A stretch of DNA of 64,000 bases from Limobrevibacterium gyesilva (lineage in GTDB: Bacteria; Pseudomonadota; Alphaproteobacteria; Acetobacterales; Acetobacteraceae), in contig NZ_JAPDNT010000005.1 in the NCBI RefSeq assembly GCF_025989185.1, forward strand, positions 124,001 to 188,000. The letters are read 5' to 3'. Position 1 is the first letter of the stretch; each line of letters opens with the position of its first letter. This document shows, one piece after another, positions 36,984 through 45,546 of this stretch. The translations under genes were made by a program, and so were the position numbers. The notes under the pieces were generated by a model. That model saw only the letters and a list, made by a program, of their open reading frames with translations, did not search any database and had not been told where the DNA came from.

Positions 36984-38282
36984 CTATGCCAGCAGGGTGA
37001 CGAACATGGCTTCGGACGCCAGCGCCATCACCAAGGTGGCGAGCCAACCGACTGTCTTCAGCACGGGGGGCAGAGCAAACTGGCCCATCACCGAGCGCCG
37101 GCTGGCGAGCAGCATGAGCATCGTCATGACCGGCGTGGCCACCACCCCGTTGACCACGGCGCTCCAGAACAGCGCTTTCACCGGGTCGATCGGTGAGAGG
37201 TTGATCAGCACGCCAAAGCCCGTGGCGATGGCGATGGTTCCGTAGAACGCCTTGGCGGCATGCGCCTTCCGCGCCAGGCCGACCGGCCAGCGGAATGTCT
37301 CGCCGAGGGCGAACGCAGCCGAGCCTGCCAGCACCGGTAACGCGAGAATGCCGGTGCCGATGATACCGAGGGCGAACAAGGTGAAGGCAAACCGTCCCGC
37401 GAGGGGGCGGAGGGCCTCAGCCGCCTCGGCGGAGGTTTGGATGTCGGTGTGGCCGCTGGCGTTCAGGGTGGCCGCCGCGGTCACCATGATGAACAGCGCC
37501 ATCACATTGGAAAATGCCATCCCGACATAGGTATCGAGGCGAATGCGCTCAAGCTCGAACGGTGCTTGATGTGGCGCCGCGCGCAGCGGCCTGGCCGTGG
37601 TGTCTTCCTTGACCTCTTCGACCTCCTGGCTGGCCTGCCAGAAGAACAGGTAGGGGCTGATGGTGGTGCCGAACACCGCAACCACGGCGGTGACGTAGGC
37701 GCTCGACCAGGCGATGTGCGGATAGACCAGGTTGAGCGCCACTGCCTCCCAGGGCACGTGGACCACGAAGGCGGTGGCGACATAGGCAAACAGCGAGAGG
37801 GTCAGCTATTTCAGGATGGCGGCGTAGCGGGAATAGTGGACGAACACTTCCAACAGCACTGAGAGAACGGCGAACACCCCGACATAGACGAGCGAGGGGC
37901 CGCCGATCAGCAGCTTGAGCGCCGCGCCCATGGCGCCGAGGTCGGCGCCGATATTGATGACATTCGCCGTCACGAGCAGCGCAACTGCAGCATGCAGGAT
38001 CCAGGAAGGGAAATGGCGGCGCAGGTTGCCGGCCAGCCCGCGCCCGGTGACCCGGCCGATCTGCGCACTGATCTGCTGGATCGCGCACATCAGCGGATAG
38101 GTGAGCAGCAATGTCCAGGCGAGGCCATATGCAAACTGCGCGCCGGCCTGGGAATAGGTGGCGATCCCGCTGGGATCGTCGTCCGACGCGCCGGTGATCA
38201 GACCGGGCCCGATGATATCGCGCAGGAGCGGACGCGCCGGCTGCCTGTCCGGAGTGCCGTGCGCGATCTGTTCTACGGTCAT
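36984..38282 (-). pseudogene. Nramp-family metal transporter interrupted by an amber stop
   Basis: Proton-coupled divalent metal (Mn/Fe) importer of the Nramp family, about 430 residues if read through. The first part (37806-38282) has the TM1 motif GLITGASDDDPSGIATYSQA, with the metal-binding DPSG. Then comes TAG at 37808-37806, after which the same frame continues with LTLSLFAYVATAFVVHVPW and the remaining helices to 36984. Relatives have Trp at the stop position, so TGG to TAG is the likely change. No start codon lies close after the stop, so this is called a pseudogene. Recoding or a sequencing error is less likely. Confidence 0.8.
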
Positions 38283-38349
38283 CTGGCGTCTCCCGTCGAT
38301 TGCAGGGGATCATTCACGGTGGGACTCCGGCGCGGGCTGGAAACGCGCT

Positions 38350-38763
38350 TTATTGCGGCCCACGAACCAACCCGACGATGAAGCCGGCAATCGCGGCGGT
38401 GGCCAGGCCGCGCATGCCGGCGCCGGAGAGCGGTCCGCCCCGAAGCGCCGGGCGCGGGGCGAGCACGAGGGCCGTGCCTGGTGGCCGGCCGGCTTTCGCT
38501 GCTTGCCTCGCGGCCAGCAGCAGACCGGCTGTGGCCAGGAGGAAGGGCCCTGCAACCACGAGCGGCGCGCCGACCGGGCCAACCCGCGGCAGGGCGAACA
38601 TCCAGAGGGCAACCAGCAGGCAATTGACCGTGGCGATTCCGGTCAGGGCGGCACAGGCGCCGAACACGACGGTCATCGCGTAGCGGTGGACGGTGCGTTT
38701 CGTATGTTCGATCCCGGCTATGCGGATCAGCGCACCCAGCGACGTCAGGAGCAGCTGCTTCAT
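38350..38763 (-). CDS. Membrane protein, unknown
   Basis: A 137-residue protein with two strong hydrophobic segments (YAMTVVFGACAALTGIATVN; VGAPLVVAGPFLLATAGLLL) in the middle and a third, weaker one at the C-terminus (LATAAIAGFIVGLV). The plan resembles small holin-superfamily/DUF1469-like envelope proteins. A near-consensus promoter, GGAAC-N17-GTA, lies about 65 bp upstream on this strand (38827-38851). I do not recognise a function. Confidence 0.6.
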   Translation of the reverse strand: MKQLLLTSLGALIRIAGIEHTKRTVHRYAMTVVFGACAALTGIATVNCLLVALWMFALPRVGPVGAPLVVAGPFLLATAGLLLAARQAAKAGRPPGTALVLAPRPALRGGPLSGAGMRGLATAAIAGFIVGLVRGPQ

Positions 38764-38826
38764 GTGACGCGAACCTCCATCGGGTGCCGGGCCGGGGCGC
38801 GGCCTGTCTTGTGCTTTCGTGTGCAA

Positions 38827-38851
38827 TACGGTCAGGACGTGAGAGAGTTCC
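38827..38851 (-). promoter_or_regulatory. Near-consensus EcfG-type promoter
   Basis: Minus strand GGAAC (38851-38847), N17, GTA (38829-38827): one base off the consensus -10. It faces the membrane-protein gene starting at 38763. Confidence 0.3.
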
Positions 38852-38935
38852 CCGTTCGGCTCGTGTCCTTTGTTTTCAGTGGCCTGCTGGCCCCTGCGTC
38901 CGCCGCAAGATGCGGCGAACTTCGGGGGCAGGACA

Positions 38936-40912
38936 CTAGCGTGCAGACGGGCGCGCGGGGGGCGGTTTGGTCGCCGTGGGAGCACCGGGGTGCGCCGCAC
39001 CCTCCCGCACCAGACTGACGCATGCGTTGTCCTCCCCGATGCCGAGCTGGATCGTGGGCAGCAGCGCCGCTGGCGGGAACAGCAGGCCGAGCCCCAGGGC
39101 GCCGGCGCCGCGCGCGCCGAGTTCCGCCGCGCCCGGGGCGAAGCGTGGGTCCTTGAGGGTGCCGGTGATGGCGATAGGCGCGGCGAGCGTGCCGATCGTG
39201 AAGTGCTTGGCCTGGGTGCGCAGCTGCGCGGCAATGGTTTCGGTGCGCAAGTCGACGCTTCCCTGCACGGTGGTGCGGTGGTCGGTGGTGTCGAGCATCA
39301 AGGTGCGGGTTCGCAGCACACCCTTGGTGAGCACGACGTCGCCCACCAGGCAGCGGATCTGTGCGCGGTCTGGAAACCCGAGCGCCGAGAGTGCCGCATT
39401 GCCGATCTGCAGCCCCGACAGATCGACGATCAGCTCGCTGACATTGCCGCCCGCCATGAAGAGCGACAGGTGGCCGTTGCCGTGGACAAGGATGTCGCTG
39501 AGCGACTTGCCCGTCGAGTCGATCTGCGCCTCTCCGCCCAGCACGCCGCTACCGTGGATGAGGTGGGTCGCGGCCAGCAGCCGCCCGACGTCGAGGCTCT
39601 GCAGCTTGATATCGGCCACAGTGTGCATGCTGTCCTGCACCGGCGTCATGTCGATCTGGCCGAGGGCCTGACCGCGGCCGACCCCGACGCGAAAGTCGGT
39701 GGCCCTGATATGCCCATCCTCGATGTCGAGGCGGGTCGCGATCGTGTCGAACGGAACCGACCGGCCGACGATGCTGTCGCCGCGATAGGCGATGTGGAAG
39801 TCGGCCGAACGGATCTTCGACAGGTCCATCGGCACGTTGGGGATCAGACGCGGGTTGGCGATTGCCTGCGCCACGGCACGCTGCTGGGCCGGGGTCTGGT
39901 CGGGTGTGCTCATGCGCCCGGGCTGCGAGCCGATCAAGCCGATGAAATCCTCGAGATCGGCCCGCCGCGACCATACGCTGCCCGTAATGACCGGGCGCGC
40001 GGGCCGGGTGTCGACGCTCAGCTCGCCGTTGAGGTCGCTGCTGCCGAGGCGCCCGGCGATGTTGGCGAGATGGAGCAGCCCGCCAGCATAGGCGACGGAG
40101 CTGGTCAGGCTGAACGGCGGCGTCGGGGGAGACGCTACGCCCGTAAGCGGATAGAGCGAGGCCATGTCCTGGCCGGAGAGCTCGAGCTTCAGGTCGGCGC
40201 CCTGCGGGTGGAACGGGTCGCTTACGGTGCCGACGAGGCTGATTCGAGACTGTCCGCTGGCCAGCCGGATATCGACGGGGTAGGGATTCGCCGGGTCGCG
40301 CAGGCTGAGCAGTGCGCCGCCGGTCAGCCGGCCGTTGATCGGCTGGCCTTGATAGGTGCCGGCGACGTCGCCGATGAGGGTTCCCTCGGCACCTCCGTCG
40401 GTGCTGATTGCGATCTCGATGTCAGCGCCGAGCGCGGGCGCGAGCACATGGGCGTGGCTGTCGCTGATACGCACCACCCCGATGGCGGGGCGTGGCCAGT
40501 GTGTACCTGTGCTGCTGGCGGGCAGGACGAGACTGTCGTTGTTCGCGCCGCTTCTTGTCTGCACGGCGGCGACGTCCATGCCGGCGATGGCAATCTCGGG
40601 GATGGTTAGCATCCGGCCATGCAGCAGTGGGTCCAGATCGAGGGCCAGCTGGAGCCGTTCGATGGTGGCGAGATAGGGGACGTCGGCGATCTCGGCGGTG
40701 CCCGCGATCCTCACCTGGGTCAGGGTGATGCGGATCGGCGAGGAGAGGCTCACGGCGAGCTGGCCAATGGTGACCTTGCGGCCGAGCGCTGCGGACGCCT
40801 CGGCCTCGACAAACGGGCGCAGCCAGCGTGGCGAGGTGGCGACCGCGAGACCGAGCAGCAGCAGGACCGCACCGGCCACGATCGGCCAGCGGCGTCTTCC
40901 TGCCCGAATCAT
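38936..40912 (-). CDS. AsmA family protein
   Basis: A large inner-membrane-anchored periplasmic protein of 658 residues. AsmA-like proteins bridge the envelope and move or sort phospholipids. The N-terminal anchor is WPIVAGAVLLLLGLAVA, then a repeating beta-rich body follows. The AsmA C-terminal region holds NVSELIVDLSGLQIGNAALSA-like text and GSVDLRTETIAAQLRTQ followed by KHFTI. The tail is proline-rich. There is no obvious operon partner, and about 170 bp separate it from the next minus-strand gene. Confidence 0.85.
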   Translation of the reverse strand: MIRAGRRRWPIVAGAVLLLLGLAVATSPRWLRPFVEAEASAALGRKVTIGQLAVSLSSPIRITLTQVRIAGTAEIADVPYLATIERLQLALDLDPLLHGRMLTIPEIAIAGMDVAAVQTRSGANNDSLVLPASSTGTHWPRPAIGVVRISDSHAHVLAPALGADIEIAISTDGGAEGTLIGDVAGTYQGQPINGRLTGGALLSLRDPANPYPVDIRLASGQSRISLVGTVSDPFHPQGADLKLELSGQDMASLYPLTGVASPPTPPFSLTSSVAYAGGLLHLANIAGRLGSSDLNGELSVDTRPARPVITGSVWSRRADLEDFIGLIGSQPGRMSTPDQTPAQQRAVAQAIANPRLIPNVPMDLSKIRSADFHIAYRGDSIVGRSVPFDTIATRLDIEDGHIRATDFRVGVGRGQALGQIDMTPVQDSMHTVADIKLQSLDVGRLLAATHLIHGSGVLGGEAQIDSTGKSLSDILVHGNGHLSLFMAGGNVSELIVDLSGLQIGNAALSALGFPDRAQIRCLVGDVVLTKGVLRTRTLMLDTTDHRTTVQGSVDLRTETIAAQLRTQAKHFTIGTLAAPIAITGTLKDPRFAPGAAELGARGAGALGLGLLFPPAALLPTIQLGIGEDNACVSLVREGAAHPGAPTATKPPPARPSAR

Positions 40913-40987
40913 CGCGACACCGGTTTGGAGCGGTCCGGCGAATGTCGGGGCCGCAGCGACGAGCGCAACGGGCCGGTTCGAAGGCGC

Positions 40988-41149
40988 TTAGTAGCAGGGT
41001 GGAGGCGAGCCATTTGGGCATACCACGGCTGGCGCGGGGGTCTCGGGAACCACGACTGTCGTCTGGGTCGGCGTAGGCGTTTTCGAGTAGCTGACGCAGC
41101 CGCCCAAAAGAAGCGAAGCGAGCGCCAGCAGGACCGCCGTTCTGCGCAT
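40988..41149 (-). CDS. Tiny lipoprotein, 'VVCxNGxxPPC' family (copy 2)
   Basis: A 53-residue product: signal MRRTAVLLALASLLLGGC with lipobox Cys18, a threonine/proline/valine linker and the end VVCPNGSPPPCY. It is a paralogue of the tiny lipoproteins at 36750 and 50769. AGGAGG lies 6 nt before the ATG (41149). No EcfG consensus was found directly upstream; it lies 33 bp after the small membrane gene and may be transcribed with it. Confidence 0.78.
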   Translation of the reverse strand: MRRTAVLLALASLLLGGCVSYSKTPTPTQTTVVVPETPAPAVVCPNGSPPPCY

Positions 41150-41182
41150 TGTCGTCCTCCTATTGCTGCGATCGTGAAACGC

Positions 41183-41356
41183 CTAGTAGGTGTACCAGCC
41201 GAAATTGGGGCCGCCGACGAGCGCCAGAACCAGAAGAACGACCAGCAGGACGCCGATCAGGCCAAGTCCGCCGTTGCCGTAGTATTGTCGGCGATAACCG
41301 TAATATCCGCCGCCACTGAAGAGGAGGAAGAGAAGGATTACCAAGAGGAGAAGCAT
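41183..41356 (-). CDS. Small hydrophobic protein (DUF3309-like)
   Basis: Fifty-seven residues, with two hydrophobic stretches (MLLLLVILLFLLF; LGLIGVLLVVLLVLALVGG) separated by a glycine/tyrosine segment (SGGGYYGYRRQYYGNGG). The layout resembles DUF3309 proteins. ATG 41356 has GGAG 6 nt upstream. A near-consensus promoter GGAAC-N17-ATT lies at 41415-41439 on this strand. Confidence 0.7.
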   Translation of the reverse strand: MLLLLVILLFLLFSGGGYYGYRRQYYGNGGLGLIGVLLVVLLVLALVGGPNFGWYTY

Positions 41357-41414
41357 GGCACTCTCCGAAAATGTGGGTCCGTGAGGGCGTAGCGGCCCCT
41401 GCTATCCGAAATAC

Positions 41415-41439
41415 AATGCACGCCGAGGATCAAAGTTCC
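41415..41439 (-). promoter_or_regulatory. Near-consensus EcfG-type promoter
   Basis: Minus strand GGAAC (41439-41435), N17, ATT (41417-41415). The distance to the small membrane protein start (41356) is 59 bp, normal for this promoter class. Confidence 0.35.
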
Positions 41440-41523
41440 CGGTGCCGGAGATACTGACCGATGCAACCAGGCGTGCCGCGGCGCGTTTGCCCAACGAGCG
41501 ATCCAGCAGGAGCAGCGCGCATC

Positions 41524-41988
41524 ATGAAGAATGCATTGAACGCCCCCGCGAATGCGTCGGGGAACGCCCCGGAGAGTGCCCGGGCGCCGGAAACGCGCAC
41601 GAAGGTTGAGCAGCCGCATGCGCATTTCAAGCAGCCAGCGGAGGTGGTGGTCGATCCTTTGCTGTCGAAGGATGAGAAAGTGCACGCGCTGGAGGCGATG
41701 GAGCAGTATGCCCGGCAATTGGCGACCGCTTCCGCCGAGGGCATGGGCGGCGGCGAGGACGCCAGGCTGCACGAGGTGCTCGTGGCGAAGGACGCACTCG
41801 ACCTGCCGCCTTCCGATCTCGCCTTCGCGGTCGTGATGCAGAGTCTCAGGGCCAAGCTGCCGGAGGCCGAGGGGACCGAGGCGCATGCGCCGATCATCCG
41901 CGCGATCGAGGCGGTCGAGGCGGCCTCGGCGGCGATCGCGCGCATGGTACAGGCCCCCGCCACGGCATTGGGCGATCCAAAGTCGTGA
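41524..41988 (+). CDS. Hypothetical helical protein
   Basis: A 154-residue acidic, helix-rich protein without signal or membrane segment. The core reads HFKQPAEVVVDPLLSKDEK and then an alpha-helical EAMEQYARQLATASAEGM, a pattern also seen in short uncharacterised alphaproteobacterial proteins. The start is uncertain: ATG 41524 is taken because the upstream extension looks random. I assign no function. Confidence 0.55.
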   Translation: MKNALNAPANASGNAPESARAPETRTKVEQPHAHFKQPAEVVVDPLLSKDEKVHALEAMEQYARQLATASAEGMGGGEDARLHEVLVAKDALDLPPSDLAFAVVMQSLRAKLPEAEGTEAHAPIIRAIEAVEAASAAIARMVQAPATALGDPKS

Positions 41989-42101
41989 TTCGGCCTGGAG
42001 GTCGGCGGCAGCGGGCGAAATCGGTCCCCTGGGCGAGCACCCAGCCAGGCGCTGCCTGGTGCGCTGTCGTGACGGTGACTGCGGGGAGAGAATAGGTCCT
42101 G

Positions 42102-42494
42102 TCAGTCCGGGTGACGGAACGAGGTTTTGATGCCGAGCGCGGCGAGCGCGTCGGACAGCGCTTCGTTGTTGTAGGGCTTGCTGACCACCCGAAGCTGGGA
42201 ATCGGACGTGAAACGGCCAATGAACTGGGCGCGGTCATGGCCGCTGGCGATAACGATGGGCAAGTCTGGCCAGGTGGCGCGGATTTCCAGGACGAGCTTA
42301 TCGCCGGGGCGGTCGGGCAGGCCGATATCGATGATGGCGGCATCGAACCGCCAGCCGCCGTCGTGCACCTTGGCCATTGCCTCGGCGGCGCTCGCCGCTT
42401 CTTCGACCTGGAAGCCCGCATCGCGCAGAGTATCGACCGCGACCATGCGGATCAGCGGCTCGTCCTCGACGACGAGAATCCGGGGCGATAGCAT
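42102..42494 (-). CDS. Single-domain response regulator
   Basis: A 130-residue receiver domain with no output domain. Acidic pocket EDE (residues 10-12), phosphoacceptor Asp in IIDIGLPDR (about residue 56), Ser in IASGHD and Lys in SKPYNN are present, so it should be phosphorylatable. Single-domain regulators act as phosphate sinks or relays in alphaproteobacterial stress signalling (for example LovR or MrrA type), which fits an island with an HWE kinase and PhyR. It is transcribed alone. Confidence 0.88.
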   Translation of the reverse strand: MLSPRILVVEDEPLIRMVAVDTLRDAGFQVEEAASAAEAMAKVHDGGWRFDAAIIDIGLPDRPGDKLVLEIRATWPDLPIVIASGHDRAQFIGRFTSDSQLRVVSKPYNNEALSDALAALGIKTSFRHPD

Positions 42495-42620
42495 GGGTCC
42501 ATCCAGTGCGCCGCAAATCCTAGCCCCGAGCGCCTGTGAGGTGAAGGGCCGGGTGACGATCGTGGCAACGCCCGTAAACCCGCGCAGATGATTTGTGATG
42601 GAGCCATTGTCTTTGGTTGT

Positions 42621-42645
42621 GGAACCTTTCTCGCACCGATCACTT
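42621..42645 (+). promoter_or_regulatory. Near-consensus EcfG-type promoter
   Basis: GGAAC (42621-42625), N17, CTT (42643-42645) on the plus strand, one base from the consensus. It lies 103 bp before the small frame at 42748 that leads into the AI-2E-type transporter gene. Confidence 0.3.
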
Positions 42646-42747
42646 TAGAGGGCGGACCGGCGGCTGATGCCGACGGGACCGCGTGTGCGCGGGCCGCAGA
42701 ACCGCCGGGTGGAGATCGTGACCCGGTAGCCTCGGGGAGGCGAAGAA

Positions 42748-42909
42748 ATGATGGCGGACGAGCTGATGAGCGGGACCGTTGTCGAGCCCGGCCGGGCGAT
42801 AATGCCCGGCGTGTTCCGCGCCCTGTCGCGGTGGTGGTGGTCCTGGGAGGTCCCCTTGGGCTCGCGCTGCCTGGGGTGGGTCTGGGCTTCGTGTCCGACT
42901 TCTGAATGA
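42748..42909 (+). CDS. Possible 53-residue leader protein coupled to the transporter gene
   Basis: Short frame with a good ribosome site (GGGGAGG, 7 nt before ATG 42748). Its TGA overlaps the ATG of the next gene (ATGA), the pattern of translational coupling. The product contains a tryptophan cluster (RWWWSWEVP) and a Cys/Trp-rich end; no family recognised. It could be a true small protein or only a device for translating the transporter gene, whose own ribosome site is weak. Confidence 0.35.
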   Translation: MMADELMSGTVVEPGRAIMPGVFRALSRWWWSWEVPLGSRCLGWVWASCPTSE

Positions 42910-44915
42910 CCTCTTCGGGAGCGGGTCCGACCGAGCCGGGCACGGGGCAGTCGTCCCTGGCCGGGGAGATGCGGGCGGCCGATGGCCATGGCGGACCGAA
43001 CGACCTTGGCACATTGACGTCGCTTGCCATCGGCGTGGTGATCGTCGTTGCGCTGTATGTCGGCCGCGACGTGCTGGTGCCGATCGCGCTCGCGATCCTG
43101 CTGTCCTTCGTGCTGGCCCCGGTGGTGCGGCTGCTGCGGCGGGCATGGCTGGGCCGGGTGCCGGCGGTGTTCCTGGCGGTGACACTGGCGCTGGGAGTGA
43201 TCCTGTCGCTGGGCGGGCTGATCGGCATGCAGATGTCGCAGCTGATCCCCGACATTCCCCGCTACGCCAGCACGATCGATCAGAAGATTGCGAGCGTGCG
43301 CACGAGGGTGGTGGGGCAGATGTCGGGCATCGTCGACGTGCTCGGCAAGCAGCTGCAACGGGCCAGCGCCCCATCGGCGCAGCCGCCGCCCGGACCGGCG
43401 GCGGGTCCGGGGGAAGAAGCGGGCAAGCCGATGCCGGTGGAGATACGCCAGCCTGAACCGACGCCGATCGAGATCGCGGAGCGGATCCTGGCCCCGTTGG
43501 TCCCTCCGCTGGCGACTGCCGGCATCGTGTTCATCGTGACGATCTTCATCCTGTTGCAGCAGGCGGATCTGCGCGACCGCTTCATCCGGCTGTTCGGCCT
43601 CCAGGACCTGCACCGCACCACGCGCGCGCTGGATGACACGACGCGCCGGCTGAGCCGCTATCTGCTGACGCAGCTCGGGTTGAATGCATTTTTCGGCCTG
43701 CTGATCGGGGTCGGGCTGCTGCTGATCGGGGTTCCCAACCCGCTGCTATGGGGAACGCTGGCAGCGCTGTTCCGCTTCGTGCCGTATATCGGCTCGGTGC
43801 TGTCGGGCTTGCTGCCGACCGCGCTGGCGGCGGCGATCGATCCGGGTTGGAGTATGGCGATCTACACTGCGGCGCTGTTCGTGGTGACCGAGACGGTGAT
43901 GGGGCAGTTCGTCGACCCCCTCGCCTACGGGCGCAGCACGGGTCTGTCACCGGTCTCGGTGGTGATCGCGGCGATCTTCTGGACCTGGATGTGGGGTCCC
44001 ATCGGGCTGATCCTGTCGATGCCGTTGACCGTGTGCCTGGTGGTCCTCGGCCGGCACGTGCAGCGGCTGGAGTTTCTGGATGTGCTGATGGGCGACCGCC
44101 CGGCACTGACCCCGGCCGAGAGTTTCTATCAGCGCATCCTCGCCAACGATCCAGACGAAGCGCTGGAATATGCCGAGTTCCTGCTCAAGGACCGGTCGCT
44201 CTCGACCTATTACGACGAGGTGGCGATCAAGGGGCTGCAACTTGCGGCGAACGATGCCGAACGCGGCGTGCTGAGCGTGGCCCTGCTCGCCCGCATCCAG
44301 GGGGCGATGAGCCGGCTGATCGAGGAACTCGATGGCTTCAGCGACGTGGCGCCCGCCTCCGCCAAACCGCGGAGCGAGGCCACCTCCGGCGTGGACATGC
44401 CTGCGCAGGAGGCGCCGCCGAGCCCGGCCGCGTCCGAGCGGATTGAGCCGGAAGAGGGCAAGTTGGTCGGCGCGTGGTCCGGGCCGGCACCCGTGCTATG
44501 CATCGCCGGCAGCGGTGCGCTCGATGGCGCGGTGACGGACATGCTGGTGCAGTTGCTTGCCAAGAACGGGCTCGGCGCGCGGGCCGTGCCGTTCGCGGCT
44601 GCGTCGCGCGAGGCGATCGGAAGCCTGGATGCGACGGGGGTGGCGATGGTCTGCATCTGCTATCTCGACATCAGCTTCAGCCCCTCGCAACTGCGCTACC
44701 TGGTGCGGCGTGTTCGCCAGATCGCGCCGCGGACGCCGGTTCTGGTCGGACTATGGCCGCGGGAGGATGCGCAGGCGAGCGAGGAGCGGCTGCAGGCCGC
44801 GGTGGATGCCGATTATTACGTGTCGTCACTGCGCGAGGGGGTGAACGCCTGCCTGGCGCTGGCGCGCGCGGCGCGTCAGGTCAACCTGCCGGGGTGTGTC
44901 GTACGCGCCGCATGA
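42906..44915 (+). CDS. AI-2E/PerM family transporter with extra C-terminal domain
   Basis: A 669-residue protein. Residues about 30-380 form the AI-2E family membrane part: helices such as IALAILLSFVLAPVVRLL and a FVPYIGSVLSG loop, then GPIGLILSMPLTVCLVVLG. A proline-rich insert lies near residue 160. The rest (about 390-669) is soluble: a helical region (PAESFYQRILANDPDEALEY), a disordered acidic linker, then a domain with LCIAGSGALDGAVTDMLVQL and VAMVCICYLDISFSP that looks like a Rossmann or cobalamin-binding-like fold without the DxHxxG motif. Most family members end after the membrane part. Confidence 0.85.
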   Translation: MTSSGAGPTEPGTGQSSLAGEMRAADGHGGPNDLGTLTSLAIGVVIVVALYVGRDVLVPIALAILLSFVLAPVVRLLRRAWLGRVPAVFLAVTLALGVILSLGGLIGMQMSQLIPDIPRYASTIDQKIASVRTRVVGQMSGIVDVLGKQLQRASAPSAQPPPGPAAGPGEEAGKPMPVEIRQPEPTPIEIAERILAPLVPPLATAGIVFIVTIFILLQQADLRDRFIRLFGLQDLHRTTRALDDTTRRLSRYLLTQLGLNAFFGLLIGVGLLLIGVPNPLLWGTLAALFRFVPYIGSVLSGLLPTALAAAIDPGWSMAIYTAALFVVTETVMGQFVDPLAYGRSTGLSPVSVVIAAIFWTWMWGPIGLILSMPLTVCLVVLGRHVQRLEFLDVLMGDRPALTPAESFYQRILANDPDEALEYAEFLLKDRSLSTYYDEVAIKGLQLAANDAERGVLSVALLARIQGAMSRLIEELDGFSDVAPASAKPRSEATSGVDMPAQEAPPSPAASERIEPEEGKLVGAWSGPAPVLCIAGSGALDGAVTDMLVQLLAKNGLGARAVPFAAASREAIGSLDATGVAMVCICYLDISFSPSQLRYLVRRVRQIAPRTPVLVGLWPREDAQASEERLQAAVDADYYVSSLREGVNACLALARAARQVNLPGCVVRAA

Positions 44916-44974
44916 TCTTTTCTCATCTCGACTCCTGGCGTCGGTCACCGTCGGAAAATACCCAGCGTGGAGCG

Positions 44975-44999
44975 GGAACCATCAAGCGAGAGCCGCGTT
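44975..44999 (+). promoter_or_regulatory. EcfG-type promoter
   Basis: GGAAC (44975-44979), N17, GTT (44997-44999). The next bases are CC, so the reverse strand also reads GGAAC-N17-GTT. The PRC-barrel gene starts 51 bp downstream on the plus strand. Confidence 0.8.
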
Positions 45000-45049
45000 C
45001 CCATCGCTGTCGCCCATCTGGGCATTTACCCGAAGGCAGGGAGATCGGC

Positions 45050-45466
45050 ATGTCCGGCACATCGACGGGGTTTTCCAAGCCGGCCGCGGGAGAGTGCGAA
45101 GACGGTGGGTTGGCGGTCAGCGAGACGGAGCGGCTGATCGCATCGGACAAGGTAGAGAGCACTGCGGTCTATGATCACAGTGGAAACCATCTTGGCTTCG
45201 TGCAGAACGTCATGATCGACAAGTATTCCGGCCAGGTGGCCTATGCGGTGATGAGCTTCGGCGGTTTCCTTGGGCTGGGTGCGCAGTACCACCCGCTGCC
45301 GTGGAAGAAGCTTACGTATGACCGTTCGATCGGCGGATACGTGGTGGATCTCACGCGCGAGAAGCTCGAGGGCGCGCCGCATTATGCCGCCGACGAGCAG
45401 CCCTGGACCGATCCGCGGTACGGGCGCTCGGTCCATGATTACTACGACGTGCCCTATTACCTGTGA
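45050..45466 (+). CDS. Cytoplasmic PRC-barrel domain protein
   Basis: A 138-residue soluble protein. The PRC-barrel (about 30-110) contains TAVYDHSGNHLGFVQNVMID and VAYAVMSFGGFLGLG, and the tail is rich in tyrosine and aspartate. Unlike the PRC-barrel protein at 35869 it lacks a signal peptide. ATG 45050 follows AGGGAG. It lies directly downstream of a perfect EcfG promoter. The function of this stress-linked subgroup is unknown. Confidence 0.85.
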   Translation: MSGTSTGFSKPAAGECEDGGLAVSETERLIASDKVESTAVYDHSGNHLGFVQNVMIDKYSGQVAYAVMSFGGFLGLGAQYHPLPWKKLTYDRSIGGYVVDLTREKLEGAPHYAADEQPWTDPRYGRSVHDYYDVPYYL

Positions 45467-45485
45467 CCGCTTCGCAACGTATTGC

Positions 45486-45510
45486 GGAACCATGCTGGTT
45501 GCAGGGTGTT
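45486..45510 (+). promoter_or_regulatory. EcfG-type promoter
   Basis: GGAAC (45486-45490), N17, GTT (45508-45510), perfect consensus. It lies between the PRC-barrel gene and the 25-residue peptide gene, whose ATG is 37 bp downstream. Confidence 0.8.
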
Positions 45511-45546
45511 GTTGCTCGATGTTTTACTTTCACGATGGAGGCTTCC

